From NCBI GenBank assembly GCA_017452405.1, contig JAFTMM010000037.1, positions 1 to 27,060 on the forward strand: 27,060 bases of DNA, in the 5' to 3' direction. The first letter of the stretch is position 1, and each line of letters opens with the position of its first letter. Origin of the DNA: Clostridia bacterium. GTDB taxonomy: Bacteria; Bacillota; Clostridia; Christensenellales; Pumilibacteraceae. The position numbers and the translations under genes are program-made. Below are positions 8,446-17,155 of this stretch, piece by piece. The notes beneath the pieces were generated by a model. The model saw nothing but the letters and a program-made list of their open reading frames with translations, did no database searches and was not told where the DNA came from.

Positions 8446-9593
8446 TCCCGCATAAGCTCCTTTGCTTTTAACGAAAGAGTCTCCTCATTCCTTGCGACTA
8501 CGGTAACGTCTGCGCGCTTTGCGCGTTCGTCGTCACTCATTTGCGTAGAAGCAATGGAGTCGAACAGGTCCGCCGTCATGCCGTCGCGTTTTATCGCGCG
8601 CAACTTCCTTTCTTCATAGTCCGCCGTGACGTTAACGGTGACGTCCGCAACTTGCTCCATTCCGCTTTCAAACAGTAGCGGAATTTCGACGACGGAGATT
8701 TGAGCGTCCGTACTCCTTAGTTTTTTGCAAATTTCCGCTTCAACCGCAGGGTGCACAATGCTTTCAAGTAAATTGCGCGCGCTATCATCGTCAAAGACTA
8801 CGGACTTGAGCTTTGCTCTATCGAGTTTGCCGTCCGTTATCGCAAGCGGAAACGCCTGCTTGATACGTTCATTCACCTTTTCGCCTTCGGCTTGGAGTTC
8901 TCTCGTTATTTTGTCTGCGTCGATAGTATATGCGCCGAGAGCGCCGAGCATACGCGTAAAAGTCGATTTACCGCTTGCTATACCGCCCGTTACGGCTACG
9001 ACTAATCGAGGTGGCGTGCAACCGCAGTATTTTTGACGGTATATCCCATACTTTTCACACGTTTCTTTTATGAGGATATTACCACCTTTTTTCTTAAAGT
9101 CACTCGGCAAGCATTTTACGCCGAAAGCAACCGCAAGAGACTGCATTGATTTATTGAGAAACTCTGCGTCTTTTAACGGGCTAGAAGTCAGCGTCGTACA
9201 AAAATAGTCGTAACCGCCCTCTTTGGCTTTTTGCGCCGTCTTTTCCAAGCGATCGTAACAACACTTGTCGCATTTTACACCGTGTTCGGCTTCGCCTTTA
9301 TTCTCACCCACCGCATTATCGTAGTGGGCGCGGTCGTAGCGCTCGGCTATTACGTCAAGGTCGCAGTCTAAACCGTCAAGCAGTTTGCTTATTTCACCCA
9401 GACGCTTATCGTACTCCGATTCGGGGTAGATATTGGGATTATAATAATATAAAGTTACGTCAAAAAAGCGGTTAAGGCTCTCAATACAAGCAGACAGACA
9501 GGGCGCGCAACAAACGTGAAGAAGAAGACGGGGTCTGCCCTCAAGCGCCCCCGTTATCCTTTCATATTCACGATTGTAGTTAACTGCGGTCAT
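8421..9593 (-). CDS. QueH-CoaE fusion: epoxyqueuosine reductase plus dephospho-CoA kinase
   Basis: Two complete enzymes share one 390-residue reading frame. Residues 1-192 are QueH, the iron-sulfur epoxyqueuosine reductase of the last step of queuosine tRNA modification. It has HVCCAPC (26-32), CDKCCYDR (108-115) and the closing KYCGC (188-192), covering the conserved cysteines. From residue 197 follows CoaE, which phosphorylates dephospho-CoA to CoA, with P-loop TGGIASGKST (202-211) and a DADKITRE motif (226-233). The linker is about four residues (TPPR). The start codon overlaps the prfA stop by one base. Separate queH and coaE genes are the norm. I see no frameshift or internal stop, and no obvious separate CoaE start at the junction. 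Confidence 0.92.
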   Translation of the reverse strand: MTAVNYNREYERITGALEGRPRLLLHVCCAPCLSACIESLNRFFDVTLYYYNPNIYPESEYDKRLGEISKLLDGLDCDLDVIAERYDRAHYDNAVGENKGEAEHGVKCDKCCYDRLEKTAQKAKEGGYDYFCTTLTSSPLKDAEFLNKSMQSLAVAFGVKCLPSDFKKKGGNILIKETCEKYGIYRQKYCGCTPPRLVVAVTGGIASGKSTFTRMLGALGAYTIDADKITRELQAEGEKVNERIKQAFPLAITDGKLDRAKLKSVVFDDDSARNLLESIVHPAVEAEICKKLRSTDAQISVVEIPLLFESGMEQVADVTVNVTADYEERKLRAIKRDGMTADLFDSIASTQMSDDERAKRADVTVVARNEETLSLKAKELMREWQKRLEV

Positions 9594-10654
9594 TATTCCT
9601 CCGCGGAAAGTTTTGCGGTAATGTCGGCAAGTCTTAACGCTTCAAGCATTTCGTCGATATTGCCGTTCATAAAGTCTGTCATGCTGAAAAGCGAAAGCCC
9701 TATGCGATGGTCGGTAATTCTACCCTGCGGAAAATTGTACGTTCTTATTCTTTCGCTGCGGTCGCCCGAACCTACCTGCGCTTTGCGCTTATCCGAATAT
9801 TCTTTCTCGGCTATTGAGTTAAAATAGTCGAATACGCGCGCTTTGAGAACTTTCATTGCTTTGTCGCGGTTTTTCATTTGACTACGCTCGTCCTCACAGC
9901 ACACCACTATCCCGGTGGGAAGGTGCGTCATACGAACGGCGGAGTCCGTTTTGTTGATGTGCTGACCGCCTGCGCCACCGCTTCTGTAAGTGTCGATCTT
10001 GACGTCTTTATCCAAAATCTCCACGTTTACATCCTCGGCTTCGGGAAGTACGGCTACGGTAACTGTAGAGGTGTGTATTCTACCTTGTGTTTCCGTTTCA
10101 GGTACGCGTTGAACGCGATGAACGCCCGATTCAAACTTGAGTCTGCCGTATACGCCGTTGCCCGAAAGCATGAAAACCGCTTCCTTGACACCGCCAAGCT
10201 CGGTCATATTCATACTCATATCCTCGTATCGGTAGCCTACTCTATCTGCGTACATTTTATACATACGCAGAAGATCTGCGCCGAACAGCGCGGCTTCTTC
10301 ACCGCCTGCGCCACCACGAATTTCGATAATAACGTTCTTATCGTCGTTGGGATCTTTGGGTAGGAGGAGGATTTTAAGTTCTTCTTCCAGCTTTTCGATA
10401 TCCTTGCGTTTTTGGGAGATTTCCTCCTCGGCAAGCTCTTTCATTTCAGGATCGGACAGCAAGCTTTCCGCCAAGTCGAGGTCGTTTTCGGCAGTCGTTA
10501 GCTCGGCATATTTTTCCACGATGGGAGTCAGGTTCGTATGCTCTTTGCAAAGCTTGCTCCAATTAGCCGTATCCGCTATCACTTCGGGATCGGCTATTTC
10601 TTTGGATAAAGTTTCGTATTTGTCCTTAATGGCGTTAAGCTTTTCTCTGTTCAT
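9593..10654 (-). CDS. prfA: Peptide chain release factor 1
   Basis: RF1 recognises UAA and UAG stop codons and triggers peptide release on the ribosome. The protein has 353 residues, close to the usual 355-360. The anticodon-like tripeptide PxT is PET (185-187), which distinguishes RF1 from the SPF of RF2. The universal GGQ motif (229-231) lies in RSGGAGGQHINKTDSAVR. Its start overlaps the stop of the DUF1385-PrmC gene by four bases (ATGA). PrmC methylates the glutamine of this GGQ, so enzyme and substrate are cotranslated. Confidence 0.97.
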   Translation of the reverse strand: MNREKLNAIKDKYETLSKEIADPEVIADTANWSKLCKEHTNLTPIVEKYAELTTAENDLDLAESLLSDPEMKELAEEEISQKRKDIEKLEEELKILLLPKDPNDDKNVIIEIRGGAGGEEAALFGADLLRMYKMYADRVGYRYEDMSMNMTELGGVKEAVFMLSGNGVYGRLKFESGVHRVQRVPETETQGRIHTSTVTVAVLPEAEDVNVEILDKDVKIDTYRSGGAGGQHINKTDSAVRMTHLPTGIVVCCEDERSQMKNRDKAMKVLKARVFDYFNSIAEKEYSDKRKAQVGSGDRSERIRTYNFPQGRITDHRIGLSLFSMTDFMNGNIDEMLEALRLADITAKLSAEE

Positions 10655-12483
10655 TTCTTAATTGCTGTAATTACGCGATCGATACCGCTGAGATCTTTAA
10701 TTATTTTTACGTCCGAAAAGTTCGGCTGAAGTAACGCCACTACGTCCTCTGCTTGGTCGTGCCCGATTTCAAGAACTAACGCACCGCCTACGTTAAGCCT
10801 ATTCGGCGCATCCTTAACTATGCGCTTATAAAAATCCAAACCGTCTATTCCTCCGTCCAAGCTCATTCGAGGCTGACAAGTCACTTCTTTTTGCAGACCT
10901 GCTATATCGTCCGACTTAATATACGGGGGATTGGATACTATAAGATCGAAAGTGTCGTCTATACCGTCAAGGCAATCGCTTTTAATAAGCTTTACGTTTT
11001 CGGGAAGATTGGTTTTCGCTACTGAAATAGCGTCGTTCGAGAGGTCGGAAGCGAGGATTTCCGCGTTTGTGCGCTCGGAAAGCGCGCGCGCAATACAACC
11101 GCTACCCGTCATAAGGTCGAGGACTTTTTCATAGCCGTTTGATTTTATTAGTTTTTCGGCTTCGAGAGCGGTGACTTCCGTTTCCATTCTCGGAAGATGT
11201 ACGCGCTCGTCTACGTTGATTTCAAAGCCAAGAAAATCGCTTTTGCCCAGAACGTAGTCAAGAGGCTTGCCTTCAGCGCGCTCTTTCGCCTTTGCTTTGA
11301 GCTCGATAGCCTGCTCTTTAGTGAGTTTTTCCACGTGAGCTAACTCGTTGCGTTTAACGCCAAGAATCGCGCAAAGTAGCCATTCGGGTTCGGACTTATC
11401 GTCAATACCGGCCTCTTCGTACGTCTTTTCCAAAAAAGCGCGCGCATCCTTCATAGTCATTTCATAGAAGTTAAGCGTCGGAATGGTGGGATCGTTATCC
11501 ATTTCAATAACTTTATTGAACGCCATGATAGCCGCTTCCGCTTGTTCGTCGTCAGGGAGCTTAGTGGTAAGCGCTTGAAGCGCAAAGCCGGGCGCTTTGA
11601 AAATCATGAAGAAAGCGTTGTCGGGCGCTTTAGCAACAAGACGAAGGAATTCGTAGCTTACGCCAGCAATCACGGGCAGGCTTAAAAGACCTACACCCAT
11701 TATAATAAGATTATAAAGGATCTTTCCAAACGTTTCGGTCGTGAGTTCTTGCATAACAAGTGAAGTTAACCCGAAAAGCGAAAGTATCCAAGTAATGAGC
11801 GCCATAACGAGAACGCTTATCATGACCGTGTAGAACATAAACGTCGTTCCGCAACGTGCGTGACGAGTGGAACAGCTCTGCACGTTCTCTACGGTAAGAG
11901 GCAAGTTGTGCTCGTAGCAGTTAATCGTGCGGTGCTCTGCTCCGTGATACATAAACGTGCGTCTGATATCTTTCAGTAGCGATACGAGAAAGAGATATAA
12001 TATTAGTATAGCTACTTTCATTACGCCCTTGAATAAACTCATAATAAGGACGTATGCGCTTTCCTCAACTAGACTTGATAGATTGATAGCCAAGTCAAAA
12101 ATAAGATAAAAAGCAAGCGTGGGCAGAAAAATAAAAAGACCTATCGCAAGCACGACGGCTAAAATTACGGCGAGAGCCATACCGCCCTTGCCGAGTTGAA
12201 GTTCTTCGTCCTCACCTGCATAGACGTCGGCGGATTTTGCTATATATTTAACACCGCCAACAAGCGAAAATAAAAAAGAAGTCACGCCACGAATTATAGG
12301 CACACGGTGATACCATTTCTTGCGCGCCTGCGAACGCTCGGTGTAAAGCACGAGTTCACCCTTCTCGTCACGACAACAAAGCGCCGTCGAAGTCTTACCT
12401 CGCATCATTACGCCCTCCAAGAGCGCCTGACCTCCGATATTACACGGGGTATATTCCCCGGGATTTTTCCAAGTTTTACTCAT
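10651..12483 (-). CDS. prmC: DUF1385 (YqhQ-like) membrane protein fused to PrmC methyltransferase
   Basis: The N-terminal part is a DUF1385 membrane protein of unknown role with the signature IGGQALLEGVMMRG and the HGAEHRTINCYE motif, plus about four hydrophobic segments. The C-terminal part is PrmC/HemK, which N5-methylates the GGQ glutamine of release factors. It shows the helical N-domain, PRMETE, the SAM-binding DLMTGSGCIA and the catalytic NPPY. The two are joined at an acidic linker. Counting from an upstream ATG at 12513, the DUF1385 part spans about 20-335, PrmC about 352-620 and NPPY 528-531. I prefer the ATG at 12483 (610 residues), because the 12513 ATG lies within a repeat array and neither has a good ribosome site. 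DUF1385, prmC and prfA are often neighbours in Clostridia. Confidence 0.88.
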   Translation of the reverse strand: MSKTWKNPGEYTPCNIGGQALLEGVMMRGKTSTALCCRDEKGELVLYTERSQARKKWYHRVPIIRGVTSFLFSLVGGVKYIAKSADVYAGEDEELQLGKGGMALAVILAVVLAIGLFIFLPTLAFYLIFDLAINLSSLVEESAYVLIMSLFKGVMKVAILILYLFLVSLLKDIRRTFMYHGAEHRTINCYEHNLPLTVENVQSCSTRHARCGTTFMFYTVMISVLVMALITWILSLFGLTSLVMQELTTETFGKILYNLIIMGVGLLSLPVIAGVSYEFLRLVAKAPDNAFFMIFKAPGFALQALTTKLPDDEQAEAAIMAFNKVIEMDNDPTIPTLNFYEMTMKDARAFLEKTYEEAGIDDKSEPEWLLCAILGVKRNELAHVEKLTKEQAIELKAKAKERAEGKPLDYVLGKSDFLGFEINVDERVHLPRMETEVTALEAEKLIKSNGYEKVLDLMTGSGCIARALSERTNAEILASDLSNDAISVAKTNLPENVKLIKSDCLDGIDDTFDLIVSNPPYIKSDDIAGLQKEVTCQPRMSLDGGIDGLDFYKRIVKDAPNRLNVGGALVLEIGHDQAEDVVALLQPNFSDVKIIKDLSGIDRVITAIKK

Positions 12484-12510
12484 ATAATTAATGTATTGCA
12501 CCTGTCGGCA

Positions 12511-12631
12511 CATGAATGTTTACACGATGAATTGCTCCTGCCCTGCGCATGAATTGAACGCCAACGAGCGCTGATGAATTGATTTGCTCCGCAAATCATG
12601 AATTGCAACCTGCGGTTGCATTAAGGATTAC
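12511..12631. repeat. Hairpin array punctuated by ATGAATTG, copy 1
   Basis: ATGAATTG occurs at 12527, 12549, 12574 and 12598, with a degenerate copy at 12512, giving a 22-25 base period. Two of the intervals hold perfect small hairpins: GATTTGC/GCAAATC (12581-12597) and GCAACC/GGTTGC (12605-12619). A related array lies at 22091-22190. No reading frame of useful length crosses it. It sits directly in front of the DUF1385-PrmC gene. Confidence 0.75.
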
Positions 12632-12680
12632 ACCTCATCAGTCGCCTACGGCGACAGCTTCTCCTCAAGGAGAAGCCTTT
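12632..12680. repeat. Partial palindromic intergenic repeat (CCTCATCAGTCG type)
   Basis: The segment holds two adjacent hairpins, GTCGCC/GGCGAC and CTTCTCC/GGAGAAG. It begins CCTCATCAGTCG, which resembles repeats I associate with gut Clostridia genomes. The expected mirror-image end (CGACTGATGAGG) is missing, so this appears to be a truncated copy. It lies between two other repeat types. Confidence 0.55.
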
Positions 12681-12689
12681 ATCCGACAA

Positions 12690-12987
12690 GAACGGCGGAG
12701 AGTGGTGGTCAAAGCGACACGTTAGTCAAGGAAGGCAGAGAGTACTTCTATAACGGACAACAGTCGAGCCGAAAACGGCGGAGAATGACGCTCAGACGGA
12801 CAGCTGGTGAGGGAGCATACTTCTGTCGCGAACAAGCGGTAGCGTGAGCGAAGTATGTGACCGAGAACGGCGGAGAGTGGTGGTCAAAGCGACAACAGTC
12901 GAGCCGAGAACGGCGGAGAGTGGTGGTCAGAGCGACACGTTAGTCAAGGAAGGCAGAGAGTACTTCTATAACGGACAACAGTCGAGC
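12690..12987. repeat. 80-bp direct repeats with an internally deleted copy
   Basis: An 80-base unit at 12690-12769 recurs at 12908-12987 with one mismatch. A third, shortened copy at 12865-12904 consists of the first 30 and last 10 bases of the unit. The missing 40 bases lie between two GACA tetramers, as expected from slippage or recombination. A more diverged piece begins near 12771. With the flanking repeats this fills the gap from 12514 to 13038, in which I see no credible gene. A small GTGTAC/GTACAC hairpin lies at 12991-13009. Confidence 0.85.
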
Positions 12988-13038
12988 GAAGTGTACCAAA
13001 ATAGTACACGAGCGAGAGCGTAGTCCGTTAGAGAGGTG

Positions 13039-13674
13039 CTATATGTCTTCCGCATTTTCGATGAGGGATTTTACCTTCATCAGCCTAATCTGTGTTGAAC
13101 GCTCATTCTCGTCTAATTTCATCATTATATATTTTATGGTTTCCTCGCAATCGGGGATCATGACGTATTCAAGAGCGTTTACACGACGGCGGTTTTTAAC
13201 TACTTCGTTTGCGAGCATATTACACGTTTTTTCCACTTCGGCAAGGCGGAGTAGTTTTTCGGTAAGACGGGATATGCGCGCTATGGAGAGGTCGAGTTCG
13301 CCGGTTACGGACGGGAAAGCGTACGGCAGTAAATCCCCTTCTAAGCGACTTATTTCGATATTGGGAACGTCTACGCCCATTACGCTTTTTTCTCCGCACT
13401 TGACGTCAAGACGGCAGGACGGCATGGAGATTGCCTGCTCTACCGACTCTTCGTCCGAGGAAGCGCGCGCAAGCATAAAGGAGCGGAGAGCTACTGCGAG
13501 TTCGCTTTCTACTTCTTCACGCATACGTTTATTTTCACGAATGAGGAGCATGAATTGGCGCACCATTTCGTCCGACTTGTCTTTAAGAAGTTTATGACCT
13601 TTAACGGCGGTCTGCAAGCGGTCTTTGACGCGACGAAGCTCCATTCGCGTGGGATTTACGTTAAGTCTTGCCAT
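13039..13674 (-). CDS. ntpD: V-type ATP synthase subunit D
   Basis: Subunit D is the central rotor shaft of the V1 part, turning inside the A3B3 head. The 211 residues begin MARLNVNPTRMELRRVKDRL, the typical family start, and are mostly long alpha-helix with heptad-like charge, as expected for an antiparallel coiled coil. A second helical block with RRRVNALEYVMIP (about 162-174) is also characteristic. Its start overlaps the ntpB stop by one base (TAATG). It is the last recognisable gene of the ATPase operon; repeats follow, with no clear intrinsic terminator. Confidence 0.95.
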   Translation of the reverse strand: MARLNVNPTRMELRRVKDRLQTAVKGHKLLKDKSDEMVRQFMLLIRENKRMREEVESELAVALRSFMLARASSDEESVEQAISMPSCRLDVKCGEKSVMGVDVPNIEISRLEGDLLPYAFPSVTGELDLSIARISRLTEKLLRLAEVEKTCNMLANEVVKNRRRVNALEYVMIPDCEETIKYIMMKLDENERSTQIRLMKVKSLIENAEDI

Positions 13675-15053
13675 TACTCTTCGATTTTTCCTAAATACTT
13701 ATCAATAAATTTGTCTTTAATACGTTTAAGTTCGCTTCTGGGCAGAAGTGAAAGCAGTTCCCAACCGAGGTCAAGCGTTTCTTCTATGCTTCTGCTTACG
13801 GTGAACGACTGATTTATATAGCGTTTTTCAAACTCTTCGGCGAACTTTGCGTATTTTTTATCCGTGTCGGTAAGAGCAGCGTCACCTAGTATTGCCGAAA
13901 GCTCTTTCGCTTGTTTACCCGAAGCGTAAGCCGCGAATAGCTGGTTCATAGTGTCAGCGTGATCCTCGCGCGTTTTGTTTGCTCCGATACCCTTGTCTTT
14001 AAGACGGGAAAGGCTGGGAAGAACGTCGATAGGCGGGTTAAAGCCACGCTTATAAAGGTCACGAGAAAGTATAATCTGTCCTTCGGTAATGTACCCGGTA
14101 AGGTCGGGTATGGGATGCGTTTTATCGTCTTCGGGCATGGTGAGAATGGGAATCTGCGTGATCGAGCCTTCCTTACCGCGAATTCTTCCTGCGCGTTCAT
14201 ACAGCGACGCAAGGTCGGTATACATATAACCGGGATAGCCACGTCTGCCGGGTACTTCCTTACGCGCTGCGGATACTTCACGGAGCGCTTCGGCGTAGTT
14301 AGTGATATCCGTCATTATTACGAGGACGTGCATGCCCTTGTCGAATGCAAGATATTCGGCTGCGGTAAGCGCCATACGAGGCGTTGCTATACGTTCTACG
14401 GCAGGGTCGGAAGCGAGGTTCATGAAAAGCACCGCTCTGTCGATTGCGCCCGTCTTACGGAAGTCGCGAATGAAGAAGTCCGCTTCTTCGTAAGTAATAC
14501 CCATTGCTGCGAATACTACTGCGAAGTTGGACTCACCGCCGAGCACCTTTGCCTGTCGAGCTATCTGCGCTGCGAGATCGGCGTGAGGCAAACCAGACGC
14601 TGAGAACACGGGAAGTTTCTGTCCGCGAACGAGAGTATTAAGTCCGTCGATAGCGGAGATACCCGTCTGTATGAACTCGTCGGGATAGTCGCGCGCCGCA
14701 GGGTTTATGGGCTGGCCGTTGATGTCTACACGCTTTTCTGCAATAATATCCGCTCCGCCGTCCTTGGGCTTGCCCATGCCGTCGAAAATACGTCCGAGCA
14801 TATCCGTAGACACGGCAAGTTCAATTCCATGACCGAGGAAAGAAGCTTTGGAGGTGGAGATTTTAAGACCACGGCTTGCTTCGAAAAGCTGTACGAGAGC
14901 TTTGTCACGGTTGATTTCCAGCACTTTACCCTGACGGATTTCACCGTCAGCCTGCTTGATTTCCACAAGTTCGTTATATTTTACGCCTTCTACACCCTCA
15001 ACGAGCATAAGCGGTCCGACTACTTCTCGGATTGTACGGTATTCTTTTTTCAT
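13674..15053 (-). CDS. ntpB: V-type ATP synthase subunit B
   Basis: Subunit B is the non-catalytic, nucleotide-site partner of subunit A in the A3B3 hexamer. The 459 residues match the family. The stretch LPVFSASGLPHADLAAQIAR stands where subunit A has its P-loop and lacks the GxxxxGKT motif, as expected for B. Other family motifs include DFFIRDFRKTGA, MNLASDPAVERI and PGRRGYPGYMYTDLASLYERAGR. Its start overlaps the subunit A stop by four bases. Confidence 0.97.
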   Translation of the reverse strand: MKKEYRTIREVVGPLMLVEGVEGVKYNELVEIKQADGEIRQGKVLEINRDKALVQLFEASRGLKISTSKASFLGHGIELAVSTDMLGRIFDGMGKPKDGGADIIAEKRVDINGQPINPAARDYPDEFIQTGISAIDGLNTLVRGQKLPVFSASGLPHADLAAQIARQAKVLGGESNFAVVFAAMGITYEEADFFIRDFRKTGAIDRAVLFMNLASDPAVERIATPRMALTAAEYLAFDKGMHVLVIMTDITNYAEALREVSAARKEVPGRRGYPGYMYTDLASLYERAGRIRGKEGSITQIPILTMPEDDKTHPIPDLTGYITEGQIILSRDLYKRGFNPPIDVLPSLSRLKDKGIGANKTREDHADTMNQLFAAYASGKQAKELSAILGDAALTDTDKKYAKFAEEFEKRYINQSFTVSRSIEETLDLGWELLSLLPRSELKRIKDKFIDKYLGKIEE

Positions 15054-16819
15054 TTTACCTCCGCCTTAGCAAGAGCGCTAACCTGCTCTTTCACCGCTTT
15101 GTTCAATTCGTCTATTTTATCGAGTTCGTCCTCGGTAATATACTTTGCTCTGCCTATGCCGTCACGCGCGCTGACTGCAAGAATATCGTTTACGTTCGCG
15201 CCTGCGCCGAGAGCCTTGATTGATACCTCGTACCAATCTATGATAAGTCTGAGCATTTTCATCTGCTTAGGCAATGAAGCGTAGGTGTCTATTTCGTGGA
15301 AAGCGTTCTGGTGCAGATAGTCCTCGCGCACGCTCTTAGCGCATTCCATAGTCAGTCTATCCGAGGGCGAAAGAGCATCCATACCAACGAGACGCACGAT
15401 TTCGTCCAATCTGGCTTCTTCTTGCAAAATTTTCATAGCGTTACGGCGGTAGTCCGTCCATTCTGCATCAACGTTTTCATCGTACCAATCCTGCATACGG
15501 TCGCTATAAAGCGAGTAAGACGTAAGCCAATCAATTGCCGGGAAATGGCGCTTATATGCAAGCGCGCTAGACAAGCCCCAGAATACTTTGACTATACGAA
15601 GCGTTGCCTGCGATACGGGTTCGGACATATCACCGCCCGGAGGAGATACCGCGCCGATTGCGGTAATAGAGCCTACGCGGTGGTCGGAGCCGAGAAGTTC
15701 GACTACGCCTGCTCTTTCGTAGAACTCGGCAAGACGAGTAGAAAGGTATGCGGGATAACCTTCCTCGCCCGGCATTTCTTCAAGACGTCCGCTCATTTCA
15801 CGAAGAGCTTCCGCCCAACGCGAAGTGGAGTCTGCCATTATTGCTACCGAATATCCCATATCGCGGAAGAATTCGGCTATGGTAATACCCGTATATATAC
15901 TCGCCTCACGAGCGGCTACCGGCATATCCGAGGTATTCGCGATAAGCACGGTACGCTTCATAAGCGGTTTGCCCGTTCTGGGGTCGGAAAGTTCGGGGAA
16001 TTCGTTAAGAACGTCGGTCATCTCGTTACCACGCTCTCCGCAACCTACGTATACGATTATATCAGCGTCAGCCCACTTTGCAAGCTGGTGCTGAACGACA
16101 GTCTTACCGCTACCGAAAGGTCCGGGTACTGCGGCTACGCCACCGCGCGCTATCGGGAAAAGCGTATCGATTACGCGCTGTCCGGTAATGAGCGGTTCGG
16201 TCGGCGACATCTTCGCAGTATACGGTCTGCCACGGCGTACCGGCCACTTCTGAAGCATGGTAACTTTCGTTACCTCTTTGCCGTTATCTACCAAAGCAAC
16301 CGTTTCGTCGATAGTAAATTCACCGCTTTCTATCTTAATGATCGTACCGCTAACGCCGTACGGTACCATTATACGGCACTCAATTATTTCGTTTTCTTGA
16401 ACAACGCCGATAATATCGCCTGCGGTAACTTCGTCGCCTACCTTTGCGCGAGGTTCGAACTTCCACTTTTTTTCATGGTCGAGCGCAGGTATATCTATAC
16501 CTCTGCCAATACGCGCACCACTTGCTTCAACGAGTTTTTCAAGAGGACGTTGGATACCGTCGTATATACCCTCCATAAGTCCGGGTCCGAGCTCTACGGA
16601 AAGGGGTGCGCCGGTAGTATACACTTCTTCGCCCGGTCCGAGCATACTCGTTTCCTCGTATACCTGTACGGAAGCCTTGTCGCCACGAAGTTCGATAACC
16701 TCGCCGATAAGACGCTGAGATGATACGCGCACTACGTCGTACATCTTAACGTCTGCCATTCCCTCCGCTATAATAAGCGGACCGGATACTTTGATAATTT
16801 TTCCTGTTTGTGCACTCAT
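15050..16819 (-). CDS. ntpA: V-type ATP synthase catalytic subunit A
   Basis: This is the catalytic subunit that hydrolyses or makes ATP at the A/B interface. The 589 residues include the Walker A motif GPFGSGKT (233-240), the GERGNEM block with the catalytic Glu E262, and the Walker B region SVAIMADSTSRWAEALRE. The A-type bulge domain (about 115-185) includes MVPYGVSGTI. The ATG has a GGAG ribosome site seven bases upstream, and the stop of subunit F lies 12 bases before it. Confidence 0.98.
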   Translation of the reverse strand: MSAQTGKIIKVSGPLIIAEGMADVKMYDVVRVSSQRLIGEVIELRGDKASVQVYEETSMLGPGEEVYTTGAPLSVELGPGLMEGIYDGIQRPLEKLVEASGARIGRGIDIPALDHEKKWKFEPRAKVGDEVTAGDIIGVVQENEIIECRIMVPYGVSGTIIKIESGEFTIDETVALVDNGKEVTKVTMLQKWPVRRGRPYTAKMSPTEPLITGQRVIDTLFPIARGGVAAVPGPFGSGKTVVQHQLAKWADADIIVYVGCGERGNEMTDVLNEFPELSDPRTGKPLMKRTVLIANTSDMPVAAREASIYTGITIAEFFRDMGYSVAIMADSTSRWAEALREMSGRLEEMPGEEGYPAYLSTRLAEFYERAGVVELLGSDHRVGSITAIGAVSPPGGDMSEPVSQATLRIVKVFWGLSSALAYKRHFPAIDWLTSYSLYSDRMQDWYDENVDAEWTDYRRNAMKILQEEARLDEIVRLVGMDALSPSDRLTMECAKSVREDYLHQNAFHEIDTYASLPKQMKMLRLIIDWYEVSIKALGAGANVNDILAVSARDGIGRAKYITEDELDKIDELNKAVKEQVSALAKAEVK

Positions 16820-16831
16820 GAAAGTTCTCCG

Positions 16832-17155
16832 TTAATCACCGAGTATGTCTGCGCCGATAGCTTTTTCGACGTCCTTTCTTATACTTTTCGCACCGTAGCC
16901 CGTACTGCCTGCACACGAAGGCAACGGAAGTATGCACGGATACGTCTGATTTTTCAATTCTTCCATAGTTTCGGGTATCGTTTCCGCAAGCTGTTCGGTT
17001 ACGAATACCACGGCGTACTCGTCCTTTTTAACCAAGTCCATAAGTACGTTTTTAACGTCCGAGAAGTCGGCTTCGAACGTTTCCGCGCCAATCGCTTTGA
17101 ATGCGAGCGCCGAATCTATGTCGCCAATTACGGCGAGTTTTCCCGACTTAATCAT
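16832..17155 (-). CDS. ntpG: V-type ATP synthase subunit F
   Basis: Subunit F binds the D shaft in the central stalk (NtpG in Enterococcus naming). I start at the ATG at 17155 because MIKSGKLAVIGDIDSALAF matches the family start, giving 107 residues; an upstream ATG at 17185 would add ten untypical residues. The start overlaps the subunit C stop by eight bases (ATGATTAA), and an AAAGGAG site lies somewhat far upstream, about 14 bases. The GIFVTEQ-like segment of the family appears as YAVVFVTEQLAETI. Confidence 0.92.
   Translation of the reverse strand: MIKSGKLAVIGDIDSALAFKAIGAETFEADFSDVKNVLMDLVKKDEYAVVFVTEQLAETIPETMEELKNQTYPCILPLPSCAGSTGYGAKSIRKDVEKAIGADILGD

Noticed and set aside
12514..13038. 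Possible CRISPR array
   Set aside because: The repeats differ in length, are not separated by uniform unique spacers, and no cas gene is near. The pattern is direct duplication plus hairpin arrays.
13011..13038. Intrinsic terminator after ntpD
   Set aside because: The only nearby hairpin (12991-13009) lacks a following U-run on the minus strand, so I did not call it.
15296..16723. A 475-codon plus-strand open frame opposite ntpA
   Set aside because: It lies wholly within a highly conserved catalytic subunit gene and its translation has no family signature.
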